The position numbers and the translations under genes are program-made. The notes beneath the pieces are model-generated. The model saw only the letters and a list, made by a program, of their open reading frames with translations. It had not been told where the DNA came from and searched no databases. Below, one piece after another: positions 32,301 through 44,557 of a stretch of 64,000 bases of DNA. Source of the DNA: Mercurialis annua (Eukaryota > Streptophyta > Magnoliopsida > Malpighiales > Euphorbiaceae); NCBI RefSeq assembly GCF_937616625.2, contig NC_065574.1, positions 53,658,052 to 53,722,051 of the forward strand, read 5' to 3'. Numbering within the stretch: the stretch's first letter is position 1; every line of letters begins with the position of its first letter.

Positions 32301-34034
32301 ATATTATGATGGAAATAAATAAATAAATATTATTACCAATAAAAAAAACAGCTATTTTTTCCCGTCCTTTTTACCATCTGTTATTAACAAATTTTTTTGT
32401 ATTTTTTTAACTTCAGAAGTGATTTAAAATTGTAAGCTCACTGTTTGAAAATAGACTTATTTTTTATAAAATACCAAATTTTCACTTTCAACCTGAATTA
32501 TAACCACATTTTTTAAAATCATCCCATTTTTTTGTTATAAGAGTTTGTGAGTCAATGATAGCATTTCAAAAATAATCAAATTGTCAAATTAGATCCTTCA
32601 AATAGTTGTCACATTAATAAAAAAATTTGATTATTTTAAAATTGACTATAAACACACAGACCTCTAAAATAGGTTAAATGAAATTATTTAAAAATTATAA
32701 TTAAAATTGATCTCAAACATAAAATTTTGATACTTTTAAGTCATGAAGTCTTGAAATTACCATAATAACACAAACCTCAAAAACAGAGTACTCCTTCTCC
32801 TGTAGATATTCGAAGCTTAATTGTACAATTTATTGTTAGAAGGGTTTTTTCGTGGAATTGTGTTAATTGAACTTTTGAAATATACTCCAATTTTTATGGA
32901 GGCAATAAATTGCGGGACGATTTCCAATATTTTAGAACTATAGTTGTCGTTATAGTTTTAATTTTTATTATATATATATATCCGATAGTATGCATTAACT
33001 TTTAATATATTATAATAGTATAAGCTCTACGCAGCTTACTGTTGGGTTATGGGTTCAATTTCTTTTACAAATATTTCTCTCTCCAAGTAATTCAAATATT
33101 ATACCCAATATATAAGAATAATTAATTTTTAGTATAACCAACTATACATATAAAATTATTTAAATATGTATAGTTGGTTATACCAAAGGGGGACAATTTT
33201 TCTACATGTTTTATAAATTACATATATTATTAGATATTGTTACAAGAATAAGGTGGGCAGAATATTAAAAAGAAAAGGTTTAAGTATTTAACTTTTCAGA
33301 TTTTGTTTAGAAAAATAAAGGAAAAGGTGAGCAATAGTCCACCTTCTGCTAGGTGTAGCTTCGCCTCTTATTATAAATTTATTATATGAGTTTATCTTAT
33401 CCTATACAAAAATAAGTATTAAATTTTCCATTGTTAGTTTAACCATACTACTAGAAAATTGTATTTTACCAACGGATTTTCCCGTCGCTAAAAGCTGAAA
33501 TTCGTCGGTAAATTAAGTTTTCCGTTGGTAATCGAAAAATTTCCGTTGATAATTCTCTGTTTTCTTTGATTTTTTTGTTTATATTAATATATAATTATAT
33601 TTTACTATGTATACAGTATTAATCATTAAAACTTACGATTCTTTTTTATACATTAACCAAATTTGTTTTCATATTAGTATATAATTGTGTCATACCACGT
33701 ATTTATACAAGATAAATCATCAAAACATAGAATAAACCATATCAATTTTTAATTTAAATATAATCAAATACATATTTTAAAGTTTCATTCTATTTTTATT
33801 TTAAAACAAAATATATTTTAAATAAAAAAATTACATTAATATTTTTAATTGATCAAAATTCAAAACTGTCGTCAATCAAAATCGACTAGCTCCAAACCGG
33901 TTCGAAACAACGAAACCATGAACATACGAGTTTGAATCAAAAATGTAAACAGTTTTGAATCAAACTGTGTTATGAGATTAAATGATAGCCAACTTACCCA
34001 TGATTTGAAGCTGCAATTCTTGAGCTTCTCCCAT
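29365..34034 (-). CDS. PUP: Purine permease, first copy (long intron)
   Basis: Plasma-membrane H+/purine (and possibly cytokinin) symporter of the plant PUP family, a branch of the drug/metabolite transporter fold. Exon 1 (34034-33998) encodes MGEAQELQLQIM plus one base. Exon 2 (30497-29365) supplies the rest; the joint makes a Gly codon, and the total is 389 residues. Family marks: ISIYIICLLSGQSVAVILGR, LYFVKGGASKWLATLVQLAG, LYSIGLQYLPVSTYTLICSS, QLAFNSFFSYFLNNQKFTP, FICTVAASAGYGLVMSLTQ and LISEVSSLFSNAISVVGLP, with about ten hydrophobic spans. The tail is hydrophilic with a repeated HQEMKGNRQEMKD. The 3.5-kb intron is unusual and contains transposon remnants. A Mutator-like element starts about 215 bp upstream of the ATG. 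The closest Arabidopsis relatives are probably PUP10/PUP21 type, judged from the MGEAQE start. Confidence 0.92.
30580..31411. mobile_element. Probable TIR element in purine permease intron
   Basis: The inverted ends are diverged: GTGTCCTTGAGCTTTTATTG and TTGTTTAATTAAGTTCCT on the left face AATTGGGTCCTTATACTTTT and AAGGTCCCTAAACTTTTACT when the right end is complemented. No sure target duplication and no coding. Boundaries are approximate. Confidence 0.4.
31412..33440. other. Remainder of purine permease intron
   Basis: AT-rich DNA with a 101-codon open frame at 31917-32222 that has low-complexity, intron-like composition and no family resemblance. I see no exon and no clean transposon ends here. 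Confidence 0.45.
33445..33560. mobile_element. CACTA-like terminal remnant
   Basis: TACTACTAGAAAATTG is followed by ACCAACGGATTTTCCCGTCG and several CCGTTGGTAA/GTCGGTAAA words. CACTA transposons of plants have CACTACTAGAAA-type ends and CCGTCGGTAAA-type subterminal repeats. Only one end is seen, and the first base differs from CACTA. Confidence 0.45.
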
Positions 34035-34249
34035 GGCAAAAAGTACAGAGATTTTCAAGAAGATGAAGGCTGGGATCAAGAGGTGGAGAGAGAGAAAAAT
34101 ATTTGCAATGAAATGAAATTAAGGAAGCCTCATACTATGCATATATATGCAATTTTGGTCGCTAAACTAGGGTCCAATAATATAGTGATGCATGGTAGAC
34201 TATATTTGTGTTGACCCTTTGCACCATCCTTTATCTATACTATATAATA

Positions 34250-35511
34250 GGCAAAACCCATACGGAGGCCCCTCTACTTTATCAGTTTTGTTCGAGAGGT
34301 CCCTACTCGAAAGTTGTTCACGTCCGGGTCCCTGTACTTGGTAAAATCTAATATTCACACCCTTACGTGGACGGAAAACGGCAAGTGTAGTTCACTCTCC
34401 GTTAATTAACAGAAAAAAGTGATGTGTCATTCATTTCAATAAATTGAGGTATACGTGGCATCAATTTTAAGGATTTATTTATACAAATTACAACTTAATA
34501 ACAAAATTGTAAAGTCAAATAAATTTGATGGCAAAATGGTTATTTTGCCATCACCTTCTTCCTTTGAATTCTTCACTCAGTAGCAGTAGTCTTCTCCAGC
34601 GATGAACGGCGACAACAACTCTTCCTGCATTCAACAAGTAGCGGCGACGGACGGCAGATCCTTGCAACGGCAGTAGCTTTGTTGGCCGGCAGTAGTGAGA
34701 TCTCGACCAACGGCAGCATCAGCGGTTTTGTCATCTCCGGCCGTGTTTCTCATCGATCGGCAACAAGAACTTGAAGCCCGGCTGGAAAATGATCCGGAAC
34801 AACCTCTATAGTTTTCCAAACAATACTAAAACTGACTGTTGACATCGATGCTTTACCGTTACTTAGATTCATACCTTAATTTTAAAATAAAAACAAAACT
34901 TTGATCTCAACACAATTAACAGTTCATCAAAAAACAACCAAATTTCACATGTCTGAAACTGAAGAAACTGAACTTAGAATCAAACAGAACCATGTTGAGA
35001 TATGTAAGAGTTGGAAAAAAGGGTATGTAAGAGTTGGAAAAAAGGATAATAAAAATAAAAAGTGAGTAAGACCAGTAAGAGTGGATCCAACTTAGTGATA
35101 CATGTATAAAACTTTGATTCATATGTAGAGAAGATGGAGTGCCTCTGAAGAATAAGGTTATATTTTGTATGCACCTTACGTGTTCGATGGAATGCCTCTG
35201 AAGAATTTGGTTTTTTGAAATTCCATGGTGGATGGCTATGCGAAGAAGATGAAGTGTGGAAATATGAAAAAATGCATTTAAAGTCCTTAAATTTTATTTG
35301 TATTTATAGGGATTAAAAGTAAAAATGTCAAGAGCATTTTCGGTCCACACTCTCATTAACGGCGAGTAAACTACACTTGTCATTTTCCGTCCACGTAAGG
35401 ATGTGAATATTAGATTTTGCCAAGTACAGGGATCCGAACGTGAACAACTTTGGAATAGGGGCCTCTCGAATAAAATTGATAAAGTAGAGGGGTCTCTGTA
35501 TGGGTTTTGCC
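34250..35511. mobile_element. Non-autonomous Mutator-like element with long TIRs (1262 bp)
   Basis: About 155-bp terminal inverted repeats, starting GGCAAAACCCATAC on both sides and highly similar throughout, are flanked by a perfect 9-bp duplication TATATAATA (34241-34249 and 35512-35520). This is the classical Mutator-like layout. The interior (about 34530-34800) is more GC-rich, with CGGCGACGG/GGCAGTAG words, and could include captured gene DNA. No transposase is seen. It lies just upstream of the first purine permease, so it may affect that promoter. Confidence 0.88.
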
Positions 35512-35520
35512 TATATAATA

Positions 35521-36246
35521 TTACATTAGGTATCATAATTATTTAGTTATTTTAAAATGTAAATTTAATTTAATTAAAAATTACCATGTATAAATATAAA
35601 AGAGATAGGAACATGTGTATTTTTAATAAAATTTAAGTCTACATATTAAGATACAGTCATATCTATAACTAACGTAGACGATACTGTAATAAACAGGCAC
35701 GTGTTATTGAATGATTGGGTCGGTACCAATTTGTTAAAAAAATGAAAGTTAATTACTCACATTGTCAAATTTCAAATTAAAATTCGTGTTGTAAAAACAA
35801 ATTACGTTAAAGTTCATGATTTAATTTACAATTAATCATATTTTTAAAAGTATTCTTAACAGGTTGATCCATTAATTTTATGAATTATAACAATTATATC
35901 TGACATTTATATAAAATAAATTAAAGAGTCTTATTAGTAAGTACAATTCAATGTCCTATGATAAATTAGTTCATATTTGAAGAAATTATTTATAAAATTT
36001 TATATTATAATAAAAAATATGTAAATATTTATAAAATTAGATATAATTTTATAAAATTTTATAATTATTTTATCAATTATGGATTATTTTTTATAAAATT
36101 AATTAAGAGATTAAAAAATATTTTTTATCAGTTATTTCTTTCATATTTTTATTTACTATTTAGATATCATAATTAAAATTGGTAAAATTGAATTTCCAGA
36201 CTATTAAAATAATTTTTTTGAAAAACGGTATAGTAATATTTTATGA
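35521..36246. other. Intergenic, no gene seen
   Basis: Strongly AT-rich with simple A/T runs; no coding or repeat ends recognised. Confidence 0.4.
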
Positions 36247-36573
36247 GGTAATGTCATAAAAATTCACCAACTTTGCATGTTTTCTCATTTTAATCACGCT
36301 GTTTAAAAATCGTTATTTTCATACACCAACTACTAATTTTTCTTAAATACATACATCGTTCAAAAATCTAGCAGAAATTGCTAACGTGTCACTATCTAGT
36401 TCGTTATAGCATGTCACTATCTGGTTGTCAACTGAGCAAATTTTACCGGATTTTTGAATGGTGTATGAATTGAGAAAAAAATGGTAGTTTGTGTATTGAA
36501 AATGACGATTTTTAAACGGCGTAATTAAAATGAGAAAACGTGTAAAGTTAATGAATTTTTTTTAACATTAACC
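36247..36573. mobile_element. MITE with long inverted repeats (about 327 bp)
   Basis: The left arm contains TTTTCTCATTTTAATCACGC and TTTAAAAATCGTTATTTTCA. The right arm has their near complements (CGTAATTAAAATGAGAAAAC, AAAATGACGATTTTTAAACG). The ends are GGTAATGTC and its approximate complement. No clear target duplication. Confidence 0.6.
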
Positions 36574-39316
36574 ATACTTTATCATCAAATCATGTTTGAG
36601 GAAATATATTAATTCAAAATTAGATTAGTAGTTTCAGTCTTTATGTTTTTCTTATCTTGTATAGTACTTTCTCTCTTAATCAGTGTATAGTGATAGAAAA
36701 AATTATATATAGTTCCTTCTAGATATAAAATCAAAATTTCTTTGATTCTTAGTGAATATTCTACTATCAAACGTTTTAATCTCTTTCTGCTAAACTATAA
36801 ACTTTGAAAAAAAAATCTAGCTATTATTTTTTGTGATGAGAACTCATTTTTATAAACCGAAACTAGAATTACTGTAAAATTTTGAAAAACGAACCTGCAA
36901 ATTTACATATCTGGTAATTCCGAACTATAAAAACTAGCAGTCCAGACTTTATCACTCTATTTATTTAAAAGGGCCTAGTTGAAACACAATTATAACACCA
37001 AAATGGCTAAAACTTGGACTATTAGATTAAATCTGTTCAGTCAATCAAGCTACTTTTTATCTGTAATAAAATGATAAATGATTAAAATACAGAAACTGGA
37101 CACAACAATAAGCAGCAGTGATTGGGATCCATACGTCTATTAAAACCTACGTAGGACATTCGATAATATTGGCAACCTCATAATCAATTATTGTTCATCG
37201 ACATAAATAGGGGTCATTATTTTTTGGTCATCAATATACTTTATTTGTATTTCATTTTAATCATCATACTTTAACTTGTTCTATTTTAATTTTTGTTATA
37301 TGAATTATCAAGAAAAAATTGTTATGAATTAAATAGTACTAATTTCAATCCAATGGGATTTCTTATTATTATTATTAATGAAAAAAAAAACATATTAAAT
37401 TGACTATCCATGTTTATGTGCCACCTAAATAGTAAAAATATCTATAGTATTTGATGTTTAACATTAGCTACTTAGAAATCTAAATTTTTAACAATTATTT
37501 AATGTTTGATATTTAATATCTACTCTTTTTATTTTATTTAAAAAAGTACATATTTTAGTTAATTTGCTTGCTCATCTAAAAAGTTCATAATATATATTTT
37601 TATATGAAATATTTTAATGCTTAGTGATGAATCCGGTAAAATATCGTCATACTTTCGGATCGCTCCAAATTCGTCTTCCTTTGGATCGCTCCATAATAAT
37701 CTATATACTTATATAATTGAAAGGACCAACAAAATTCTCTCATTAATTCTCAGCAAATAAAACATTCTCATTAATTCCCACTTCTTTTAAACTACTTATT
37801 CAAATTAAATTAATATTTTTTAAAAGAAAAATAATAATACTACTTAAAAAAATTAAGGAGGATCAGGAGCCTCCTCGCCGGAGACAAACAAGAGACCGAT
37901 ACTAATCTGCCAGTTCTTGTCTCGTTTCAACCCTCCCCTGACCACACAGCCTGCAGCAGCATGAAAATGAGGAGATCTGCTGCAATCCCCTGCCCGCAGG
38001 CCGCAGCAGCATGGGGATCTCCTGCAAAATCTCCAGTCCGGCCATCTTTCACGAGTTTCAGCGCTGCAACTCGTGAATTTTTTTTGATAGATTTAAAGGG
38101 CCGAACGACATGTTGTTCGGCTCTTTTTTATTTTATTTCTTTTAAACCAAACGACAAAAGCCAAATGACAAGATTAAAACATTTCAAATAGAAAAAAAGT
38201 TAAATTAGGTGTTTTTTTTTCCTTTTGTTTTCCAAAATCCAAATCCTAAAATTAAAATCCTATTCACTCAATTAATCACTCTATGACACTTAATTCTTAA
38301 ACCCATCATCATATTTCTTGCCCTTTTCAATTCTTAGTATTTTATTAATTTTGTTGTGTTATTTATTATTATCAACTCAATATTTAATACTTTAATTTTA
38401 TTAAAAATTTATTTAATGTATATTTAACTTTTATGTGTCGACCATCCTGAAAAAAATCTGGTTCTGCCACTGTATACAATCATAATAACTTTCTAATAAG
38501 TTATAGGTTTTCATGGTCTGAATTATTTTCTTTACTAGTCATAAGTCGTGCACTTGCACGAAATCTAATTAATAATCATATTTTAAAATAAATTCATAAA
38601 AATAATGGTTAAAATTTAATATTTAATAAAATAATAAATAAAAATATTTTATTTAAATTGAAAAACTAATAAAGACTACCTATTAATATCAACTTTTAAA
38701 AATTAAAATAAGTGTTTTATTTCAATTTAAAATTTATAAAAGTACTTACTTGGTATAATTATTTGATTTGAGTTGAAAACTAATGAGAATTATCTATTAG
38801 TAATTATTTTTAAAAATTAAATAAATATTTTACTTAATTTGAAAATTATGAAAATTATCTATTAACAATTAATTTTAAAATTAAATTAAGTATTTTATTT
38901 AAATTGAAAATTCATGAGAAGCCTCTATTAGACCTTTTAACTATACAAATATATAATTTTTTTGTTTTTGATACGCAGAAAGATGCTAGTTGTTCAAATA
39001 TATAAATAGCAAAAGTCTAGAATGTGATCATTATGGTGATAAATAAGAGAAATTAGTATGCTGCCACAGTATAATTAATGGCTAATACCATACAAAGGTT
39101 AAAATAATACTGAGGTTTTGTGATCATTATGAAATTGTTCCTAGCCAGATAAGATGTCTCTATCTTCTTCATTGCTGACCATGATTGATCCATGGCTGAA
39201 AATGAAACCAGGAAAATGATGTTGAATTGATAGTAATTATGTGAGTTGTGCTACATAAACTTTGATAAATTAATAAAAAAATTGTAAAATATTAAAAATA
39301 AATATAATATTTTATA
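36574..39316. other. Intergenic between purine permeases
   Basis: No gene. A GC-richer patch at 37860-38140 contains GCAGCAGCATG-type repeats and short palindromes (for example GGCCGAACGACATGTTGTTCGGCTC-like pairing around 38099-38123). It ends near 38430-38475 in CTGGTTCTGCCACTG, the end type of the hAT MITE at 21309. Its left end is not found. 38560-38940 shows several degenerate AAATTGAAAA-TTATGAGAATTATCTATTA-like tandem units. The rest is AT-rich. Confidence 0.4.
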
Positions 39317-39634
39317 CTCCATCCGTTCCGTAAAAATAAAAATAATAAAAAGTTAATTTATTTATAGTTAATTTGTGTTAATTTTCTTAAATTAAATCCT
39401 TTTATATCTTTGAAGTAAATTAATTAATACTATAAATTAATAGTTTATAAAATCTCAAGCCACTATATAAATATTATCCAATAGAATTTTATATGTGTAA
39501 AGCTATATATTATAACTATAAATCAATTAATGTTGATATAAAAATATTTTAATGAATTTATATTTAACTAAAATTACTTTTTTTTATTAGATAAAGAAAG
39601 TAGCTATTTTTTCTCATTTTACGGGACGGAGAAA
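39317..39634. mobile_element. Stowaway-like MITE
   Basis: Left end CTCCATCCGTTCCGTAAAA and right end the complement of TCTCCGTCCCGTAAAATG, next to TA on both sides. CTCC-TCCGT-CC ends and a TA target are the signature of Stowaway (Tc1/mariner) MITEs. The right boundary is approximate. Confidence 0.7.
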
Positions 39635-39757
39635 ATATATTTTTTAAAAAACAAATTACTATGAGATTTCTCACATATGTCATTATTAATATTTCTGACT
39701 TTCATGTTTAAAAATCAAACAATATGGTTTTTCATTTGGTTAATCCCCTTAAAAAAA

Positions 39758-40133
39758 GGCCTAATTACTTAAAAACCACCCACCTTGTAACTTTTTTTCA
39801 TTTATACCATGACCTAGGAAAATTTTCAATTGTACCATATTTTTGATTTTTATGTTTCATCTCTATTCTAATGAGTTGAATTGACTTATTTTCTTTTAAA
39901 AAGAGTTTAAATTAGTTCTTCATTTTTAACCTATATTCTGATAAAACATTAATCATTTATGTATTTTGTTTTTAATATTTTCATCCTTAAATTAATTAAA
40001 TTATCAATTTTTTTAAATTTTAGGGTACAAATGAAACATAAAAATAAAAAATATGGTACAATTGAATATTTTCTTAGGTCATGGTATAAATGAAAAAAAG
40101 TTACAACATGGGTGGTTTTTAAGTTATTAGGCC
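39758..40133. mobile_element. GGCCTAATTA-family MITE, copy 2 (376 bp, nested)
   Basis: The ends GGCCTAATTACTTAAAAACC and the complement of GGCCTAATAACTTAAAAACC, with inverted TATACCATGACCTAGG and CAATTGTACCATATTTTTG segments, closely match the copy at 22177-22554. It lies inside the left arm of the larger element. The flanking 9-mers are imperfect. Confidence 0.75.
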
Positions 40134-40529
40134 AAAAACAAATCTCCCACCTTTTAGCCTTAATTCAATTGCATTCTCACGTTATAAAATCACTAATTTT
40201 ACCCAAATCACGACCTTTCGCTTTCAATTGCACCCTCAAATTTAAAAGTCCACAGCTTTTGATTTCAATTACACCCTCCAGCGTCAAATTGATCTTTTTT
40301 CAAATACTTTAAAGTTTAGCAAATATTATAAATAGTCCTTAATGTTATTATTAAAACAAAAATACCGTCTTTCCTAAAAAAATGATAATTTATTTAATAT
40401 GTACTAATATTATGTTGCATTTTTTTTACCTCAGCTCTTGTTAACCTTCAGCGTTCTTTTTTCGTAAAATTAATTTAAATTTAGTTAACATCCATCTTTA
40501 AAAAAAAAAAATTAAACCCGATCTGGATT

Positions 40530-40835
40530 AGTCTCGAAAAAGACGAACCCAGATTTGTTCGTCTTCTCCAATATCATTGTTCGTTTTCTCCAGATGGAGA
40601 AAACGACGCAATGGTCGTCTTTACCATCTGGAGAAGACGACTCCCATATCTGGAGAAGACAACCTTCGTCTTCTCCATTCTCCATTAGAGAAGACCAAAG
40701 TCTTCTCTATTGGAGAAGATGAACTGTTCATTTGTTTCAATGGAGAAGTTTGTCTTCTCTGAGATGAACTCAGATCTGAGTTCGTCTTAGAGAAGACGAG
40801 TGACGACGTTTTTTTTCGGGTTGACGGTTGGAGTA
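40530..40835. repeat. Array of interleaved short palindromes
   Basis: GGAGAAGACGA-like and TCGTCTTCTCC-like words alternate at least ten times in both orientations. They include ACTCAGATCTGAGT (about 40768-40781) and CCAAAGTCTTCTCTATTGGAGAAG-like pairs. The composition is very different from the AT-rich arms around it. Confidence 0.7.
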
Positions 40836-41218
40836 CGAAAAGACGATTGTGAAAATAAAATTTTTAGAATTATTTATTTTGGGATAATCGATTTAATATA
40901 TTGAAACTCATAATTAATAAAAAAAATTAATAATTTGTTGACATAATATTATTTATATTAAATAAAAAATTAGTATTAAGTTTCATAATTTTTGAAAGAA
41001 GTGTTTTTATATTAAATATAATATTAAACACTATTTAGAATATATGTTAAAATATAAAATATTAATTTACATATTTTTCAGTGAAAAGAGGTCGATTTGA
41101 TGCTTGAGAGTACAATTGAAAGAGAAAAATCGTAATTTGGGTAAAAATGGTGATTTTGCAACGTGAGCGTGCAATTGAATTAAGACTAAAAGGTGGAGGG
41201 TTTTTAAAAAAATTAGCC

Positions 41219-42927
41219 TTTTTTATTCTTCTCGTCATTTGTAGTGTTAGCCAACCAAATTAACGACCTAGCAATTAAATTGTTCCTCTTACCAATGATT
41301 TTCAAAATTTGTTTAATCTTCGTTTGAATGTCAAGCATTGTCATCTGATCATGTAAGTGTAAATTACGAGAATAGCCATTCTAGCACTGAAAGCATTATA
41401 TTCAGCCATTACATATTGACCAAAACCTGATTGTCTCTCAAACTGGATAACAAGAAAAAAAGAATTGTTGATTGAAGGCAAAAGCTCCATCACTATAGCC
41501 TATAATCTCACTTGAGAGAAAAAAAATCATTACATTCTTTCAATTTAATTTTGTCCATGTTGGAATTTAATATAGAATTACAATTTTATCCTATTATGTG
41601 TCGTTGCAATCTGCAGTGTAAGGGTGTTAAAATGGCCAAAAACTTTCAGAATTTGTAAATCTATCCCAATTTAACGTTTTATTATAATTCTATTTGATTT
41701 TTTATTAAATTTAGTTATATCAATCTTTCACCTAAGCACAATAGTTATTTACTTTATTTGTTTTTTTTTTTTTGATTATTTTGCTTCAAGTTTGCTTTTT
41801 TTTTTATTCAACAGCCAAAAATTAAGGAATTTAGAATTAGAGTTTGACATTGTTTATGATTTTTCTAAAATTATGATTTAAATTTAAAAATTCAAAAAAA
41901 TAGGTTTTGCTAATTATTGAGTTAGCATATAAACTCAATTGAAGATCGGGATAATTAAATTAATTAGAAAAATAATTAGACATAATTAAAACGAAATTAT
42001 CCAATACAGTTAAATTTGTAAAATGTCAAAAAGTTTGCCTTTTGGCACACTTAAGCTACATAATTGGATAGAATTGTCATTTTATATTAAATTTCAATTG
42101 CCACGTGGATAAAATTAAATCGATTTTCAATAATTGAATAAAAATGCCGCAAAAAGTGGATCGAAATAAAATTACAAAATTTTAAAGTTTTGCTTAAATT
42201 GCAAAAACACTTTTAATTTGATATCGTTAAACCAAAAATTTATTATGCATAAATATAGATATAAATAAAATATAAAATTGAATAATTTGTATAAATAGTC
42301 TTTACATGAATCAAGTACGATTATTTAGGCCGGCCCGAACACCCAATGCAGAAAATAAACAGGTCTAGTCAAATTCAACTATCACATAAGTAAAAAGGGT
42401 TATCTACAAACTTGAAAGAAATATTTGCAAAATTTAATTTCAAAATTTCAAGTTTTAGTCAGCGCCTCAATTTTTATTTTTTTACTCTGCAATTTTAAAC
42501 CACTTATACACTTTCAAACGGTTTTAAAAAATACAAATTAAACCCATTTTATAAACAATTTCTTAAACATTATGTAAATGAGTTTCAAACGGTCTTTTAA
42601 AAAACAAAATTTTGCAACCAGTTTTTAGAAATCATTTCTTAAACAAAAGGTTGCAAAATGTTTCAAATGGTTTCTAAAAACACATTTTAAAACCATTTTC
42701 AAAACAGTTTCTAAAAAAACCATAGTTTGATAAATTTTCCAAAAAAAAGTAAAACAAATATTATTTTTTTAAAGTAAAAAAATTATTACTCAAACCCTGA
42801 ATATTTTCTGCAAATATTTTCAAAACAAAGTATTTTTGACAAATATTCTAAGTATAATTCAATAAAATTTATGATAATATCTAAAATATAAATAAAAGTT
42901 GAGTAACCAAAACAATATAAATTAAAA
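41219..42927. other. Intergenic, no gene seen
   Basis: AT-rich. 42480-42730 contains repeated AAACGGTTT-TAAAA/AAACCATTTT words, low-complexity in nature. No coding signal is recognised. Confidence 0.4.
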
Positions 42928-43233
42928 GGAATAATTCATTTTTAAGTTCCTAAACTATATATGTTTTGTTTATCTGGTCCTTAAACTATTTTTTATCCTT
43001 ATCCAGTATTTCAAATAAGCGAAAACACATTTTCAAGCCCCTGAATGATAAAAACGGTGTTGTTTTATTATTTTTGAAAATGCAAATTGATATCCTAAAC
43101 GGCGTCGTTTGTCAGTCAGGGACTGGAAAATGATTTTTCGCTAAGTTGAAGGAGCAGATAAGAACAAAAAAATAGTTTAAGGATCACATAAATAAAACAA
43201 ATATAGTTTAAGGACCTGAAAATGAGTTTTTCC
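42928..43233. mobile_element. Mutator-like MITE (306 bp) downstream of second purine permease
   Basis: The left arm (GGAATAATTCATTTTTAAGT, CCTAAACTATATATGTTTTG) and the complemented right arm (GGAAAAACTCATTTTCAGGT, CCTTAAACTATATTTGTTTT) pair. A perfect 9-bp duplication AAATTAAAA flanks it (42919-42927 and 43234-43242). It ends about 60 bp beyond the permease stop codon. Confidence 0.8.
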
Positions 43234-43293
43234 AAATTAAAATTCAGATATCTATATGATATGTGGAGCAAAGTTTGGGTACTATTAATATAA

Positions 43294-44557
43294 TTAACCC
43301 TCTAAGACAATTATTTCATTAACTGTGAGTATTTGATCTTTTAAACCTTCAGGATCCTCTTCATTGAGACTAACTAATCCTGTCTTAGACTTGTAATCAT
43401 CAACATAATGCTGATACCCATATGAAACAAATCCCCATATCGCCATCACCATTGAAATCACCTTCAACCCATTCATTTTATCCCGGAAAACAAACACGGC
43501 GAGCACCGGAACAATCGGTAAACCGAAAGTACTAATGACATTGGAGAAGAGTGAAGAAACTTCAAAGATTAATCCTGTACACCCAATTGAAAAAACCTGC
43601 CAACTTATAGCCGTCCAAATCAAAACCATTACGTAAGAAATATTTCCTAGCTCAAAATCTTCCATGTCTTTCCACAATCCGTTCCATTCTCCGCTGGCGA
43701 AAAGTCCGACTAAAACAACTCCGGTAGCCACGAAAGACGGGTAAAATATCAAGTCTAGAACAACCTTGAAATTATCCTGTTTCAGGATTCTATTGAAACA
43801 GAATTGAGTTGAAGAAAGCATTAATCCATATCCGGCAGAAGCGCCCACGGTGCATATAAATCCGATAATGTACTTCCCCTTTGAAACCTTGTTCGATTCT
43901 GTAGAGCCTTCATCATCGCCTTGGAACACGAGGAGAGTAGAGGAAATGGTTAAAATGAAGACGGAGTTGATAATGTAAGGTGTAAATTTCTGTGCATTGA
44001 GTAGCAAGGAAAACAAAGCATTGAACCCTAATTGAGATGCACAAATGAGTGTATACGTAGATACCGGTAAGTATAAGAGCCCAAACGAATATAACAAACT
44101 ATTCGCTGCTAAAAATACACCAAACACGACGTAAATTACTGCAAGTGTTAACTTAGATGGAGAGTCAAGATCATCAGGGGAATCTTTGGGCGGTGACAGG
44201 AGGTAAAGAACTAGAATAAGAGGAAATCCGCCGGGTTGAACCAGTGTAGCCAACCATTTGCTGGTACCGCCTTTTTCGAAGTACAATCTTCCTAAAATTG
44301 TAGCTACTGTCTGGCCAGCAAGAACGAAGAATACATAAACTGATATTTTTAGCCGCCATTTGTAGCTTCTCATTGGAGAAAACGTCGGCCGGTTGGTCAG
44401 GTTGGTGTGATCAGGTTTGTTTGGTGATTCTGATTTCTGGCCTGGCGGAACATAAACACAATGAGTTATAACAATCCAAGCATCAGTATACTCATAAAAT
44501 TTATAATGTCTGATCATTACCTATGACTTGAAGTTGTAGTTGTTGAGCTTCTCCCAT
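43294..44557 (-). CDS. PUP: Purine permease, second copy
   Basis: PUP-family purine/cytokinin-type transporter. Exon 1 (44557-44521) encodes MGEAQQLQLQVI plus one base. Exon 2 (44441-43294) joins in phase through a Gly codon, for 394 residues. Same landmarks as the first copy: KISVYVFFVLAGQTVATILG, RLYFEKGGTSKWLATLVQPG, SLLYSFGLLYLPVSTYTLIC, ASQLGFNALFSLLLNAQKFT, GFICTVGASAGYGLMLSSTQ, FEVSSLFSNVISTFGLPIVP and AIWGFVSYGYQHYVDDY. About ten membrane spans; the hydrophilic N-terminus and C-terminus are expected on the cytosolic side. The intron is 79 bp here, in contrast to 3.5 kb in the first copy, with the same intron position and phase. The two genes are a tandem pair, about 9 kb apart, with matching exon 1 sequence. 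Confidence 0.95.

Larger units (their letters stand above)
39738..41218. mobile_element. Mutator-like TIR element, host of a nested MITE
   Basis: Long inverted ends: CCCACCTTTTAGCCTTAATT, AATTGCATTCTCACGTT and TTTACCCAAATCACGA on the left match the complemented right end (CTCCACCTTTTAGTCTTAAT, AATTGCACGCTCACGTT). The left arm is interrupted by the MITE at 39758-40133. With that removed, the outer ends (GGTTAATCC and the complement GGCTAATTT) also pair. The flanking 9-mers agree only partly. The interior at about 40530-40835 carries an array of GGAGAAGACGA/TCGTCTTCTCC palindromes. No transposase. Confidence 0.65.

Noticed and set aside
33015..33065. Possible SINE head (GCTCTACGCAGC and ATGGGTTCAATTTC)
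   Set aside because: Only a weak B-box likeness; the rest does not fold as a tRNA.
34631..34819. 62-codon minus-strand frame rich in Ser, Arg and Cys
   Set aside because: It lies in the GC-richer interior of a Mutator-like element and matches no family that I know. It may be captured DNA but is not supported as a gene.
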